In this document: positions 1-12,990 of the stretch, piece after piece
Numbering within the stretch: the stretch's first letter is position 1
Layout: the number at the start of each line of letters is the position of its first letter
DNA from: Combretum micranthum
Taxonomy: Eukaryota > Streptophyta > Magnoliopsida > Myrtales > Combretaceae
Direction: 5' to 3'
DNA length: 64,000 nt
Assembly: GCA_024138025.1 (NCBI GenBank)
Contig: JAMXBD010000393.1
Location: 62,001 to 126,000 of the forward strand
Notes under the pieces: generated by a model
Seen by the model: the letters and a program-made list of their open reading frames with translations, nothing else
The model's database searches: none
What the model was told of the DNA's origin: nothing
Program-made: the position numbers and the translations under genes

Positions 1-448
1 ATTTGAATTTGTGAAAACTATATCAATCGGATCTACAAGGTACCACAATTTTGCAGCACCCTCTACTTCGTCCACACGAACAAGCGCCTCCAAAAAGAAT
101 CACCTTTGTGTGCTAGCACAATCTAGAACGCTTCTAGATTATTTGAGAAGAATCTTGTTTTCTTGTGTTTCTCTTTTAGGGTTACAGAATTTCTCTGCCG
201 TCTAATGTGATAAGTAAGTCTTAACCCTAATGAGACGTTATCACACCTATTTATATTATGTCAGTATTTTGCACTGACAATAATGCCCTAATCTTATTAG
301 GGTTGGTAGTGATAGTAAATTATTATTCATAATAATAATTTATTTATTCTTCCCATTGGATTTTAAAATTAAATCACTAACTAGTGGTTGGCCTCAAGTA
401 CATGAAATAACAATACTTAGTAATTGGCCTAGGGCACAATCACTAACA
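1..448 (-). repeat. 3' LTR of the copia element (partial)
   Basis: Bases 1-448 align with 7321-7769 with scattered substitutions and small indels, including the shared segments around CAAGCGCCTCC and CTAGATTATTTGAGAAG. The LTR begins, on the minus strand, with TGTTAGTG at 448-441, directly after a purine tract. About 120 bp of its outer part lies left of the window. Short plus-strand open frames inside both LTR copies are chance frames. Confidence 0.9.
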
Positions 449-461
449 ATCTCCCACTTGC
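449..461 (-). other. Polypurine tract next to the 3' LTR
   Basis: On the minus strand GCAAGTGGGAGAT lies directly before the LTR start TGTTAGTG. This is the expected plus-strand primer position for a copia element. Confidence 0.75.
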
Positions 462-1355
462 ACTAGGCCAAATCACACATATATCTAAAATCCATGATCC
501 CTTTTTGCTTATTTTTTGTGTGTGACCCTGTAGGTTCATTTGATATTGGCAGTTAACTTAAAAAACGTTTTTCAGTAAACAAAACATAAGCGGCCTCTAG
601 CAAGACATTATGTTTACCCAAATCAAATGAAGATCGGTGATCGATTTTACCTGTTCTATAACTTATGTCATCATCCTTTTGTCTCGCGATATCTAGATCG
701 AATATAAGACATGGACAGTGTCATTCTTATATCATTCAATCTTGTTGTTTCTCGATCTCTAAGTGAACTGATAAAACAAATGAAATTGATAACACTTATC
801 AATTCATTTGAGCAGGCCATGCATTTTTAGTCTCACTTATCGGGGCCAAAGATATCTCTCTCATAAAGAGAGGGACAAATCCATCTTAATCACTCAACCC
901 CTCTACATGATTTACATCATGCCCAATCAAAACCTTTATAATTATTCGGTTAAGAACAACGTTTGATTTAGTCGAGACATAATGTCACTCATGTTGGAAA
1001 CTATGGTGATTTCAGGTCTAAGGATGTATTGACATTGTTATTATGAGAATCACTTATGACCTGATCCATGTAGTGATCGCATAGCAGTCATCCAATATAT
1101 ATAGATCTCTAATATATATACATATGAGTTTTATCTGTATCTCTATACACATAAACATCTCATGATTATCTAATAAAACTCACTCTGGATATAATTCATT
1201 ACCATCCACAATAATGAATATTCAAGAATAAATAGATTATTCATGAATCTTTATTATAAAGTAAACATCCAAACTTTATAATAAAAAATGCCTCTTAATT
1301 AAAATAAAATGAAATGACAATACTTAGTAATTGGCCTAGGGCACAATCACTAACA
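449..1355 (-). other. 3' untranslated spacer with a second LTR-edge copy
   Basis: About 900 bp of non-coding DNA lies between the end of pol (1370) and the 3' LTR. The right end of this spacer (about 1309-1396) repeats the LTR edge, polypurine tract and pol-end sequence found at about 402-489, at roughly 90% identity by eye. The spacer therefore looks like part of an older or longer 3' end that was duplicated. No coding frame is recognised inside it. Confidence 0.6.
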
Positions 1356-1369
1356 ATCTTCCACTTGCA

Positions 1370-4086
1370 CTAGGCCAAATCATACATGTATCTAACACCC
1401 ATTGACCTAGTATGGTAATCATGCTTTGTCTGTACAAGAGGCTTAGTAAGTGGATCAGCAATATTGTCATCAGATGAAACTCTGCATATTTTGACATCTC
1501 CTCTTTCGATGATCTCTCGAATGAGATGATAACGTCTGAGTATATGTTTGGATCGTTGATGTGATATGGGTTCCTTAGCTTGTGCAATAGCACCATTATT
1601 ATCACAATAAAGGTTTACTGGATTTGCAATGCTAGGAACACCTAGTTCTGTAATGAACTTCTTTATCCAAACTGCCTCCTTAGCTGCATCTGATGCTGCT
1701 ATGTATTCAGCTTTGTTGTAGAATCTGCTACAGTGCTTTGCTTTGAACTTTTCCAGCTTATTGCACCTCCATTCAAGCAAAAAACATATCCGGATTGCGA
1801 TCTAAAATCATCAGGTCAGATTGGAAACTTGCATCTATGTAACCATTTACAACTAGCTCGTCTTCCAATCCTCCATATATCAAGAATGTATCTTTAGTTC
1901 TTCTTAAGTACTTAAGAATATTCTTGACTGTTGTCCAGTGAGCTTCACCAGGGTCTGACTGGTATCTACTAGTTATGCTTAATGCATATGACACATCTGG
2001 TCGAGTGCATAACATGGCATACATGATTGATCCAATTGCGAAGCATAAGGAATCTTACTCATGCGATCTCGCTCATCATTTGTCATTGGACATTGAGTCT
2101 TGCTTAGATTTATACCATGTGACATTGGCAAGAATCCTCTTTTGGAATCTTGCATATTGAACCGATTCAATACTTTGTCTATATATGCACTCTGACTTAG
2201 GCCAATGATCTTTCTAGATCTATCTCTATAGATCTTAATGCCTAAAATATAGGCAGCCTCGCCTAAGTCTTTCATTGAAAAACACTTTCCTAACCAAGTC
2301 TTTACACTCTGTAAGATAGGAATATCATTTCCAATGAGTAATATGTCATCCACATATAGCACTAGGAAGACTACTGCACTCCCACTAATTTTCTTGTAGA
2401 CACAAGGTTCATCTTCATTTTTATGAATCCAAACTTTTTGACTGCTTCATCAAATCGAAGATTCCAACTCCGAGATGCCTGCTTCAATCCATAAATGGAT
2501 CTTTGAAGCTTGCAAACCTTTGTAGAATCCTTGGGATGAACAAAACCCTCTGGTTGTGTCATATACACATCCTCAAGCAGGTTTCCATTAAGAAACGCTG
2601 TTTTGACATCCATTTGCCAGATCTCGTAATCATAGTACAGCAATGGCAATAAGAATCCTGATGGATTTAAGCATAGCAACTGGTGAAAAAGTTTCATCAT
2701 AGTCTATACCATGTGTTTGCTTGAAACCTTTCGCCACTAGTCGTGCTTTAAAGGTCTGCACATTACCATCCATATGGTTTTCTTCTTGAAAACCCATTTG
2801 CACCCAATGGTTTTTATACCTTCAGGTGGATCAATCAAAGTCCATACTTGATTGTCATCCATGGATTGTATTTCAGATTTCATGGCTTCCAGCCATTTCT
2901 CAGAATCTGGTCCCATCATGGCTTCCTGGTAGGTAGTGGGCTCATTATGATCCATGAGCAACACATCACGACTATCTGTAATGAGAAATCCATATCTCTC
3001 AGGTTGATGTCGTACCCTATCAGACCTGCGTGGGCCTTGTGTTACTTGTGGAGGGTCAACAGGTAACTGTGTGACTTGTTGACTTTCTATTGGCGGTATT
3101 ACACTATTTTGTGGATCTTGGACTTCTTCAAGATGTACTTTACTCCCACTGGTTCTTCCATGGATAAACTCTTTCTCTAAGAAGATGCCATTCGAAGCAA
3201 CAAACACTTTGTTTTCGGAGGGATTATAAAAGTAGTACCCTTTGGTTTCTTTTGGGTACCCACAAAAAGGCATTTATCTGATTTAGGTCCTAATTTGTCT
3301 GAGGCTAGACGTCTCACATAAGCCTCACAACCCCAAATCTTGAGGAAAGACAGACTAGGCCTTTTTCCGGTCCATATCTCATATGGTGTCTTTTCTACCG
3401 CCTTAGAAGGAACACGATTTAACGTGAATGCAGCTGTCTCTAGGGCATAGCCCCAAAAGGATGGAGGAAGATCTGTTTGACTCATCATAGATCGAACCAT
3501 ATCTAATAAGGTTCTATTTCTCCTTTCTGATACACCATTCCACTGTGGTGTTCCAGGTGGAGTTAATTGTGAAATTATTCCACAATTTCTGAGATGGTCA
3601 TTAAATTCTTGGCTTAGATATTCACCACCTCGATCTGATCGAAGCATTTTAATAGTTTTGCCAATGATTTTGTACTTCATTCTGAAAAGTTTTAAACATT
3701 TCAAACGATTCAGATTTATGCCTCATCAAAAAGACATATCCATATCTACTGAAATCATCAGTAAATGTGATGAAGTATTGATAACCTCCTCTAGAAGCAA
3801 TGCTTAATGGGCCACATACATCAGTATGTATTAGGCCCAATAAATCCGTTGCCCTTTCACTGTGCCCAGTGAAGGGATCTTTGGCCATCTTGCCTAATAA
3901 ACAGGACTTGCATATCTCATATGATTCAAAATCAAATGAATTCAAGAATCCATCCTTATGGAGCTTCGATATGTTTCTCATTTATGTGACCAAGACGACA
4001 ATGCCATAGGTAGGTCATATTTAAATCATCAGATTTAAGTTTCTTAGTATTTATGTTATAGATAGATACATTATCAGGTTTCAGAT
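1370..4086 (-). pseudogene. copia pol remnant: integrase, reverse transcriptase, RNase H
   Basis: Successive minus-strand frames carry a GAG-pre-integrase/integrase core (HTDVCGP and TDDFSRY near 3900-3750, with the third acidic residue in SERRNRT near 3530), the integrase C-terminal part (near 3300), reverse transcriptase ([11 protein letters not shown] near 2610, YVDDILL near 2350) and RNase H (CDNNGAIAQ near 1600, ending RYMYDLA at 1370). Frame changes occur near 4090, 3680, 3230, 2730, 2365, 2000 and 1776. The frame order matches a copia polyprotein and the breaks look like accumulated indels. The enzymes would copy and integrate the element's DNA, but this copy is inactive as read. Confidence 0.92.
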
Positions 4087-5310
4087 TTAGAACATAAAGA
4101 CCATCATGTAAATCAGCATTTGCATAAAACATGTCTTTATTATAAATGGAGCATTTATTATTCTTATAATAAACGAAAATCCTTCAATATCTAAACATGA
4201 AACAGAAATAATATTCCTACTCAAAGTAGGAACATAGTAGCAATTGTTCAACATTAACAAGAGCCCACTAGGCAAAGTCAACTCATAACTTCCAACAGCT
4301 AGGGCAACAACCCTTGCTCCATTGCCCACTCGTAAGTCAACCTCGCCCTTCTTCAGATCTCTACTCTTACTGAGACCCTGCACATTTGTACAAATGTGAG
4401 ATCCACATCCGGTATCTAATACCCAAGAAGTAGAGACAGATAAATTTATTTCTATAACATAAATACCTGAAGCAGTAGTCTGACTACTCTTCTTCCTTTT
4501 CAGATCTTCCAGATAGAGTTTGCAGTTCCTTTTCCAGTGACCTGGTTCATTGCAGTGAAAGCAAACTCCTTCCTTAGGAGGTTTAGCCTTTGGTTTGGGC
4601 TTGGGCTTAGGCTTTGAACCTTTCGCAGCCTTAGCATTTCCTTTACCCTTCCTTTTCATGCCCTTCCCTTTCTGAACCATTAAGATATTGCTGGGCTTCT
4701 TCTTTTTGATATTGACCTCAGCAGTCTTAAGCATTGAATGCAATTCAGAGATTGATTTGTCCATATTATTCATTGTGTAGTTCATGACGAACTGGTCATA
4801 ACTATCTGGCAGCGAATTAAGGATCAAATCAGTAGCAAATTCCTGACTTATTGGAAACCCCAGCCTATCAAGATGATCAATATATCCTTTCATCTTCAGG
4901 ACATGGGCACTTACTGAACCTCCTTCAACCATCTTACAAGAATGTAAGGCCTGGGTAGTCTCATACCTCTCCTGCCTAGCTTGTTGCTGGAACATTTCCT
5001 TGAGATGGAGGATCATCTCATGAGCCTCCATGTTTTCCAGACCCTTTTGAAGTTCTGGACTCATGGTTGCAAGCATTAGGCATCCTACTTCCAAAGAGTC
5101 ATCAGAATGCTTCTTATAAGCATCCTTTTGAGCTCTTGGAGCATTAGCTGGAGGTTCCTCAGGAATAGGCTCATCAAGGACATAAAGTTTCTTTTCATTC
5201 TTGAGAACAATTCTCAAGTTCCTGAACCAATCTAGAAAATTGGTCCCAATTAATTTGTCCTTCTCAAGGACCGATCGCAAAGATAAGTGTGAAGTGTTGT
5301 TTGCAGCCAT
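4087..5310 (-). CDS. gag: copia Gag-protease (407 aa, truncated at its 3' side)
   Basis: The frame opens MAANNTSHLS and has the copia gag domain (about residues 20-200), a Lys/Pro-rich stretch (about 202-247), a CCHC zinc knuckle CFHCNEPGHWKRNC at 250-263, and an aspartic protease start with the active-site triplet in WVLDTGCGSH (DTG at 299-301). Gag would package element RNA and the protease would process the polyprotein. The protease domain appears to lose frame near residue 380, and the last residues are probably out-of-frame sequence. In intact elements the frame continues into integrase. The start is the first ATG after the long leader. Confidence 0.85.
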   Translation of the reverse strand: MAANNTSHLSLRSVLEKDKLIGTNFLDWFRNLRIVLKNEKKLYVLDEPIPEEPPANAPRAQKDAYKKHSDDSLEVGCLMLATMSPELQKGLENMEAHEMILHLKEMFQQQARQERYETTQALHSCKMVEGGSVSAHVLKMKGYIDHLDRLGFPISQEFATDLILNSLPDSYDQFVMNYTMNNMDKSISELHSMLKTAEVNIKKKKPSNILMVQKGKGMKRKGKGNAKAAKGSKPKPKPKPKAKPPKEGVCFHCNEPGHWKRNCKLYLEDLKRKKSSQTTASGIYVIEINLSVSTSWVLDTGCGSHICTNVQGLSKSRDLKKGEVDLRVGNGARVVALAVGSYELTLPSGLLLMLNNCYYVPTLSRNIISVSCLDIEGFSFIIRIINAPFIIKTCFMQMLIYMMVFMF

Positions 5311-5342
5311 TGATCTACAGTTAAATATGCAAAGTTAATTTT

Positions 5343-5366
5343 AATATATATATATATATATATATT
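5343..5366. repeat. (TA)n microsatellite
   Basis: Uninterrupted TA dinucleotides just upstream of gag on the element strand. Confidence 0.9.
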
Positions 5367-6835
5367 TGAGGCATCAAATAATAACTCCCTAAATCAATAA
5401 CCCTCATCATTTAAGTAACTATACTTAATTATTGCATTTTAGTGGGCTAAGAACCATATTTCACTTAATTCTAAGTCAGCTTTGGCATGACACTTAAACT
5501 TAAGTTATTTAGGTAGGGAACTTTTTCCCAATTACATCACATGTAACTCTTAGATTGTTTATGGGATTCTTGACATCATATGTCCTGGTATGTTTGAATC
5601 CCATCTAATGCCTTAGGCCCAAAACCATTTTGATAGCCTAATTAAGTCTAACCATGTTAAACTCATGAGTAGCACCATTACCCATCCTGCCTTACTAAGA
5701 TAACCTAATGCACTCTACTTTGGCAGACCCACATTATGGTGATCAAAGTCTTGACAGGTGTTTTGACATGGATGGCATTAAACTTAAAATTATTGAGGGA
5801 TTTTAATTATTGTTATTCTATTTTCTATCATCATGTATAATGGATATTCAAGCATACATGGTAGTAAATTTAGTATCACATACATATATACATCATCTCA
5901 TGATATATCAAATTTATAAAATAAAGAAAAGTGTCATAGCATGGCCCCTTATTCTATATTGATTTTCATAAGCCAATATGAAAATCAATGGTCCAATCCT
6001 AAGGTGAGAACCATCTTCATGGTATTGAGTTGCAAATTTTTCTTGTATCTTCTTCATGATCCTTGTTTCTCCATCACCATGGATTAGGGAGGGTCTTCAT
6101 GACATTTCCTTGTCTTCATTATAATAATGAATAGATACAAAAATCCTATTTCTATGAGTAGAAAAGATATATTACAATAAAATAAATGACACGAGGCCGT
6201 ATTTAAAATTACAACCCATAAAAACCAAAAGAATAAAAGCTGCCAATCACATGGATCTTAGGGCCATGCTATGCACTATACATATAACATAAGCACATAT
6301 GATAGTCATTCATACAATTTTAAAATACCTAAAAGGATGATCTTTATATTAACTATCTTTATTTAGTGCTTATGTGATTAAACCTAGACGAAATTGAAAA
6401 ATTTGGGTTAGAAGATCCTTTTAAAAATATAAGTCCTTGTTAATTTGTAAAACAAAAATCCATCAAATTTGGATTTTAAAAATCATTGAAAAATCAAATC
6501 TTTCAATTTGGAGTTTGAAACATTGCAAAATAAAATATTCGATTCTTAAAACCTAGATTTACAGCAATACGAAGAACATGACTTTAATTATTGAACTGCA
6601 AAAATTTTATTCGATTTCAAAAAAAAAAAAATACAATTCACAATTGTAATTCGTGTCATACACGATTGAAATTTGCTGATCTGTTCAACGATTGAATAAT
6701 ATACGTCGACCCTTGAATAACGAATTTTGAAACATGTTTAATCATATTAAACATACTAAACCTGATTGATTCGAAATCTATCAGATCCTTTTAACCCCAT
6801 TAAAAAATGCCAAAAACACACATATAGATATATCA

Positions 6836-6881
<46 letters not shown>
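6836..6881. repeat. Compound (CA)n(TA)n microsatellite
   Basis: About 12 CA units are followed directly by about 10 TA units, inside the copia leader. Confidence 0.9.
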
Positions 6882-7182
6882 TCGATGTTAACCTAATTCA
6901 ATCAGATCTGTTTTACCCCTCATGCACAATAACAGATTTGATTTTCAAAATTTCGAATTTTATTATATCACGTACAGAATCATATTCGTATTGATTCCAT
7001 CATGCATAATAACAAGTTGATATTGCAATTAACATGAATAGATACGAAAATCATAAAATCGAATTATATGGATTTATTCGCTGTAACTTATTCGAATATA
7101 ATTTCAACCGCATATTAATCACAAAATAACACTACATCATATGTAGATAGAAAAACAGATTCTAATTTAATTAAGAACACAA

Positions 7183-7197
7183 GTGGCTCTGATACCA
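7183..7197 (-). other. Primer binding site (initiator Met tRNA type)
   Basis: The minus strand reads TGGTATCAGAGCCAC, one base inside the 5' LTR. It is the standard plant retrotransposon sequence complementary to the 3' end of initiator methionine tRNA. Confidence 0.9.
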
Positions 7198-7198
7198 C

Positions 7199-7769
7199 TG
7201 TAGGGATTCATAGGAAATTTTAAATCTTATTTGCAGCGAAAAAATTAAAACCCTAAAGCCTGGATCCATGTGTTCTAATTAAATCAGATACCAAAAGATG
7301 ATTCAAAATGATACCTTGCAATTTCGAATTTGTGAAAACTTATATCAGTCCGTATCTACAAGGTACCACAATTTCGCAGCACCCTCTACTTTGTCCATAC
7401 GAACAAGCGCCTCCAAAAGGGAATAACCTTTGTGTGCTAGCACAATCTAGAACACTTCTAGATTATTTGAGAAGAATCTTATTTTCTCGTGTTTCTCTTT
7501 TAGGGTTACAGAATTTCTCTGTCATCTAATGTGACAGTAAAAATCTTTAACTCTAATGAGACGCTATCACACCTATTTATATTATGTCAGTATTTTGCAC
7601 TGGTAATAATACCCCTAATCTTATTAGGGTTGATAGTGATAGTAAATTATTATTCATAATAATAATTTATTTATTCTTCCCATTGGATTTTAAAATTAAA
7701 TCACTAACTAGTAATTGGCCTCAAGTACATGAAATAACTTAGTAATTGACCTAGGCAAAATCACTAACA
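7199..7769 (-). repeat. 5' LTR of the copia element (571 bp)
   Basis: On the minus strand the LTR starts TGTTAGTGAT and ends TCCCTACA. A TATA-like AATATAAATAGG lies near 7580 on the minus strand, suitable for the element promoter. It matches the partial LTR at 1-448. Confidence 0.9.
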
Positions 7770-10700
7770 AATCCGTACCAAAATCACCCCGAGACCAGAC
7801 GCTTGCTCGAGAACTGAGTTGTTCACAGGCTACCACCGAAACCGAAACCCTTGTCGTGCCCTGCTTCTGGAGTGCCTACCATCGCCGACACCAGTTTTAT
7901 TTTATGACAACAACCCCGCACCGCAATCTCCTATCCATCAGGAAAAAAGGAAATGACAATTGCAGACCCATCTCAGGATTTTAATTGATATAGGAACTCG
8001 GACTAAGAGATGAAGGAAAAGGAGAGGGTTTCACTCATCCAATTGAAGGTAACCCACTCTGACCACGTTTAGTACCAAGTTGAGTAGACTGTAGTGTTAA
8101 AATAGAAGTTGAAATAGTGAATCTTGCAAGCTTTATTTTTAGTAGAATAGGAGTCAAGTGCAAATTTAATACCACTATGGGATGATTCCATTAAAGCAAA
8201 GAGAAAGATTATACTTGTTCTTGGCTTTTACTCATAAATCATAATGGAATTGAACACAACCATGAGTATTTTACTACACCTTTTCATAACAAGGATGCAA
8301 CTAACTATTGAACTTAGGCAATTAAAGTGGATCTAATAGATAATGACTGCTAACTTTTGGCTCTAAACAGGGAATGGTAGAACTGCTAGTGGACTAATGT
8401 TGATTTTACACACTAATGTTGATGGAGGAATAAATGATAACTTTGAACGAGTGATTACTGCTGTACTAGGCGTTACTTTTGATTTATAGGTGTTTAGAAG
8501 AGTAAATTGCCTGACCAATGCGACCTCTAAATAGTACGATATAGGAAAATTGATTATCGGGTGGATTACCTTTCTTTAGTTAGAACAAGCAAAGTAGATT
8601 GATGAAAAAGGACTGATTGTGACTTGTAGACTGACTTAAGAAAATGTATTAATCTCAAAGAAAGATGGGGTGATGATGAAAGTATTGCTACCAACCGTGT
8701 ATAGACCCTGTAAAAAAATGTGAATATTAGTGTTTTGACCCGTGGTAATATATCTTGTTATCCTCGAAACTACGACGTAGGATAACTAAGTTGAAAGAGA
8801 TTGTTGATTGGTAATTGTAGTTGAATGAACTAACAGTCAAGGCTAGTAGTTGTAGCTATTGGAATTGTATAAAATGAGAGAGAAGTTGCTGTTATGTCTT
8901 GATCTGAACAAGAGGAACACAAATGATTTAACTTCTACTAATATGTTACACCTAAAATGAAGTTAAGATAGAGAATAATTGTTATGTAATTAAGGTTGCA
9001 GGTACTTATATTGTTCTCAGGTAGGTTAGGGAGAATTAGAAGTATTTCTGACCTAACAAAATATTTTCCAATCTTATGCTGGAGTAGTACTGGTGTGTTG
9101 GTGGTATTGGGATTAGCATAGATTGAAGTGAGTGTGACATCTGATTTGATCAGTATAAAAAGAGTAACTCTATCATCCATGTAAACGATGCTTACCTGAA
9201 TTTCATGTTGCTGGTAGCCATTTTTCCCAAAATTATGATTTTGCTCATTTAAGAAATGAAATTGAATCTGTTCGACCAAAAGATAAATATGAAATAGTAG
9301 GCGAATGTGAGTTAGTAATTCCTTGAAGGGTAATGTGGCTGTTACATTGTGTTGGTGTTGTGTGACATGGGAGAAAGATGCATGAAACAAGCAATAAGGC
9401 AGATGCGCAAGCGGAGGGGATATTTATTTTTAAGAACTACTAATTCTGTAGGCACCTAATATAGAAAATATCTATTCAATTTTACCAATATAATTTAGAA
9501 TGTTGAGAGTTACTGCTGCTGTTGTTTCTAGTTTACATGGGGAAACAGTAGAAGAAATAAGATAAAGATCAGTGTTGATGGGGTTGAGTGAAGTATGGCT
9601 GTTGGTGTTTTGGGTATTGCTGCTTTCGACTAGAAGGAGTGATACCGTAAAACTTTTAGTTCTCAGTTTATGTGAAGCATTACTAAGCCATTACTAAAAG
9701 CACTTGTTATAGCTTTGGAACTTGAGATATAACCAATGCAAATCAGGATTAGTGGTTAGAAGGAAATAATACATAACATGAGGGAAGTATGGCTAAAGAA
9801 AACTAAGTCCATTTTTTTTTTCCTTATGACTTGAGAATATAATCAACATGGCATTTAGGTTAAGAAGAAGTGTTTTTGTTGTATTTTAGATGTTAAAAAC
9901 AAAAGGGAGACGATTAAAACATAGTTTTATAAAATTTTGATATATAATGATCATTTGGCCGTTAATGTTAGTATATAGAATAACACATGATACATAATAA
10001 ACATAGCAATAAACTCCAAAGGAATTACGTTCTTTTTAATTTTGGGAATATGACATGTTTGACTCATTTTATAGTCGTTGGATGATTTCTTCGAGCATTA
10101 CTCCATTTAATTTATTTATGATGTAAATCAACTTTACCATACCTGAAATCCTAACCATTTTCTTTTATGAGGACAGATTGGGAGAACACCAAAGCTTGAA
10201 TGACTAAGATGCAGGTAGAAAAAGGCTTATACGCGCAGGTTCTGACCAACTATTACAAGATGTAGGTTTTTAGCTGATAACTTGTGGACCAGTTATGCAC
10301 TCTTTTGAAACCCACCAGTAGATAGCAATGATAGATATTGATGGTTAAAGATAGCAAATAGCTATAATTGCTAGTGCCCAAATTTTACGAAGCAGATATC
10401 TAGATAAGAGGTACAGAGGACACAAAGGGACTGAACTCACCTTTTCAGGAACATCCTTAACCAACCGTGATTATTGTTGGAAGAAGACCCATTTTTCCAA
10501 TGTATATGCATAGACACTATGTATTGATGAGACTTTGGATGTAACTCGCTCCTTGTACTTGACCGTTAATAATATAACTAAGTAGGTGCATAGATAGGAA
10601 ACATGAAAGCTCGGATTTGGCCTTCGTTGATTTTAGCATGACTCTCATATTAGAGCATCCATATCCAATAATTTCTTCATAAGGTTCTTGAGGTGCCATA

Positions 10701-12855
10701 TCAACACTTGGACATGAACATAATTTTTCAAGTATTGTACATTATGAGTTATTATAATTTTGGTTTGGGTTATATAATAGACTAGTTACACTCAAAACCA
10801 TCATGTTATAATAAAATAGAAAGTAGAATAGGTTGATTTAACTAAGTAGATATAACAACTGAAGCGCTAAAATTAAAATTAAATAGTTAAATTAAAAGGC
10901 GGAACAACTAACACAGGTAATATACACTGTTAAAATAATAGTATTATTAGTGTAAATGCAAATTATAAAGAAATCTCAATATAACTAGTAAGGATTAACA
11001 CATACAGTATTTTAGATTGATTTGTGTGTATAATTGGAAATAAGCATATGACATATGTTATATGTATCTTAGGTTTAGATATGTATAGACTAGTAGTATA
11101 AGGACTTGTGTATTATATAAATTATATGATACAGAAAAACTAATAATTTATTATGTATTATAATTATATTGTAATCTGCACATATATTTGTAGTACATGA
11201 TAAATATTTTAAAAGGTAATACATGTATGATATATATATATATGGATAATAATCCCTAAAAATATAAAATTCAGAATTAAGTTTCTAGAAATAATTTAAA
11301 CTAAGATCCAAATACATGAATTGGACTAAAGTTTGCAACCATGATTCTACTTTAGAATTATTTTTACATAACAAGCATTGTATATGAATGATTTGACATG
11401 AAATGAAATGAAATGATTATAACATGTATTTGTTGAAAATACTTTAATAATAAATATAAATTATGAATACGAGATAGAATGAAAATGTAAAATCCAAAAT
11501 CATTAATATAATGAATCGTGATCCCAGCTTAGCAGATCCGAATAGGATAAAATCTGAAATCATGATTGTATTTTTATCCATTTCCCTGGACCAAACGCAA
11601 CAAGCTGGACACCTATTACAGGGTAGTAGATTGGCCTTGGAAAGTTGAACAATTTAAACTGTATCCTCATTGGCCCAAAAAAAAAAAAAAACTGTATCCT
11701 CGTCTGAATGCCGATAAAGAGTGTCCTTGTCGGCTTGGGCTTTTGGGATATGTTTGGGCAAGTGTAAATCCGGTGATTTTATGAATAAATCTATATTAAT
11801 ACAAAAAGAACACCCTCAATGCACGTGTGATTATTAAATCATTTGAAACGGTCGGTCTACACGAATCTCTAAACTTTAGAAAACAACATTTTTAACATGG
11901 GAAGAAGAGAAAAGTCAAAAAAAGAGAAAATTAAGTAAAAAAAAGAAGAAAAGATGGAATATTTAATTTATTTTAAGACCTATTTTTTTGATCTATCTCT
12001 TAATCTACAAATAATTAAGTTTTTTTTATTATTTTTCTTATAGATGCTTTAATTCAAACAAATACCAAATAGATTGAAAAAGAAAATAAAGAAAAGTGAT
12101 ATAATATTAAATTGTTATGATACCCACAACAATTTAATCAATAATAAAGAATATGGAAAATTGATTCTATCTTTTCACCTCTTTCCACATTATCTGCAAT
12201 TTGGGAGGAAGCAAATTTTGACGGAGCTCGTAGATTGGTTATCACGCAAATTATATTTCTTCCGAAATTTCTTTTGGTTAAATAATAAAAAATAACAAAA
12301 TATGTCCTGGTTCCGTTGCCATCTTTCAAATCAACGCTCACACTTTGAAATCTTGTATGTAAGAGAGAAATGTTTCAGATGGCTCTATTGGTGGAAAGAC
12401 TCCCAACGAATATGTGCACCTTTTGAAAAGACTACTATAAGGATAAGGAAAATTTTACTTAGTATTCAGTTTACGCCTATACATACATATAATTATAGAA
12501 AAAATCCTAGCTATCCAAATATAATCACCCTCTCTTAGTTAAGATGGTTAAATAAAATCTATGTTTATCTCATAACATATGACTCTTGGTTAACTAAAGC
12601 CTCGAAGCATTAATAAAAAACTTGCTCCTTGTTTTGGGCAAAAGAAAAAAAAAAGATTTGCTCCTTGAAAGTAATCAAACAAGTCATCAATATGTAAAAA
12701 TGGGTATATTTTTCAATTGTAACAATTAGCATTTTATAATTGTACAGTCTTGTGGATCGGCCTGTCACATCATTTATATTGTATTATCAAAGGTCAGCAA
12801 CTTTGACGCAATATTGGCAAGATAGCTATAGTTTACTCCATTTGCCGTCCTTTCG
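7770..12855. other. Intergenic region, no gene recognised
   Basis: About 5 kb lies between the copia element and gene 1. The first half (about 7780-10500) has moderate GC and a C-rich minus strand. The second half is AT-rich. The longest open frame (9390-8938, minus, 150 aa) has no recognisable domain and biased composition. A short local duplication (AACTGTATCCTC) flanks an A-run near 11660-11702. I cannot assign this DNA to a known element. Confidence 0.5.
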
Positions 12856-12856
12856 T

Positions 12857-12862
12857 TTGACT
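12857..12862 (+). promoter_or_regulatory. W-box-like site upstream of gene 1
   Basis: TTGACT occurs about 130 bp before the chosen start codon, and a second TTGAC lies near 12802. WRKY factors bind this core, and many receptor kinases of this family respond to pathogens. The core is short and common, so the role is only suggested. Confidence 0.25.
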
Positions 12863-12990
12863 TTTCTCTTCTAGAACCGACAATAATGAAAAAGTACGCT
12901 AAGAAAAATCAAACATATTTTCTTCCTCATGACATTGAACAACAAATCCCATATATTTTCTTGTTCCAACATTTTGAATCATTCCACAAA

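Larger units (their letters stand above)
5311..7182 (-). other. Long non-coding leader of the copia element
   Basis: This stretch of about 1.87 kb lies between the primer binding site and the gag start. No coding frame is recognised. It is AT-rich and contains two microsatellites. The length is greater than typical for a copia leader. Confidence 0.6.
1..7769 (-). mobile_element. Ty1/copia LTR retrotransposon, degenerate, 3' end cut by window
   Basis: The element reads right to left. Its 5' LTR is at 7199-7769, the primer binding site at 7183-7197, gag-protease at 5310-4087, the broken integrase/RT/RNase H region at 4086-1370, and the 3' LTR at 448-1, whose outer end lies outside the window. 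The domain order protease, integrase, RT, RNase H is that of Ty1/copia, not Ty3/gypsy. The LTR ends are TGTTAGTG and CCTACA. The pol frame is broken in several places, so the copy cannot supply its own enzymes. The target-site duplication cannot be checked; the five bases after the right LTR are AATCC. The class is secure; the lineage within copia was not determined. Confidence 0.95.

Noticed and set aside
7308..7529. Plus-strand open frame repeated at 11-205
   Set aside because: It lies inside both LTR copies, antisense to the element, and only recurs because the LTRs are repeats.
8938..9390. 150-aa minus-strand open frame
   Set aside because: No recognisable domain, signal or motif; composition biased to His, Asn and Ile; no neighbouring gene structure. 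Likely chance.
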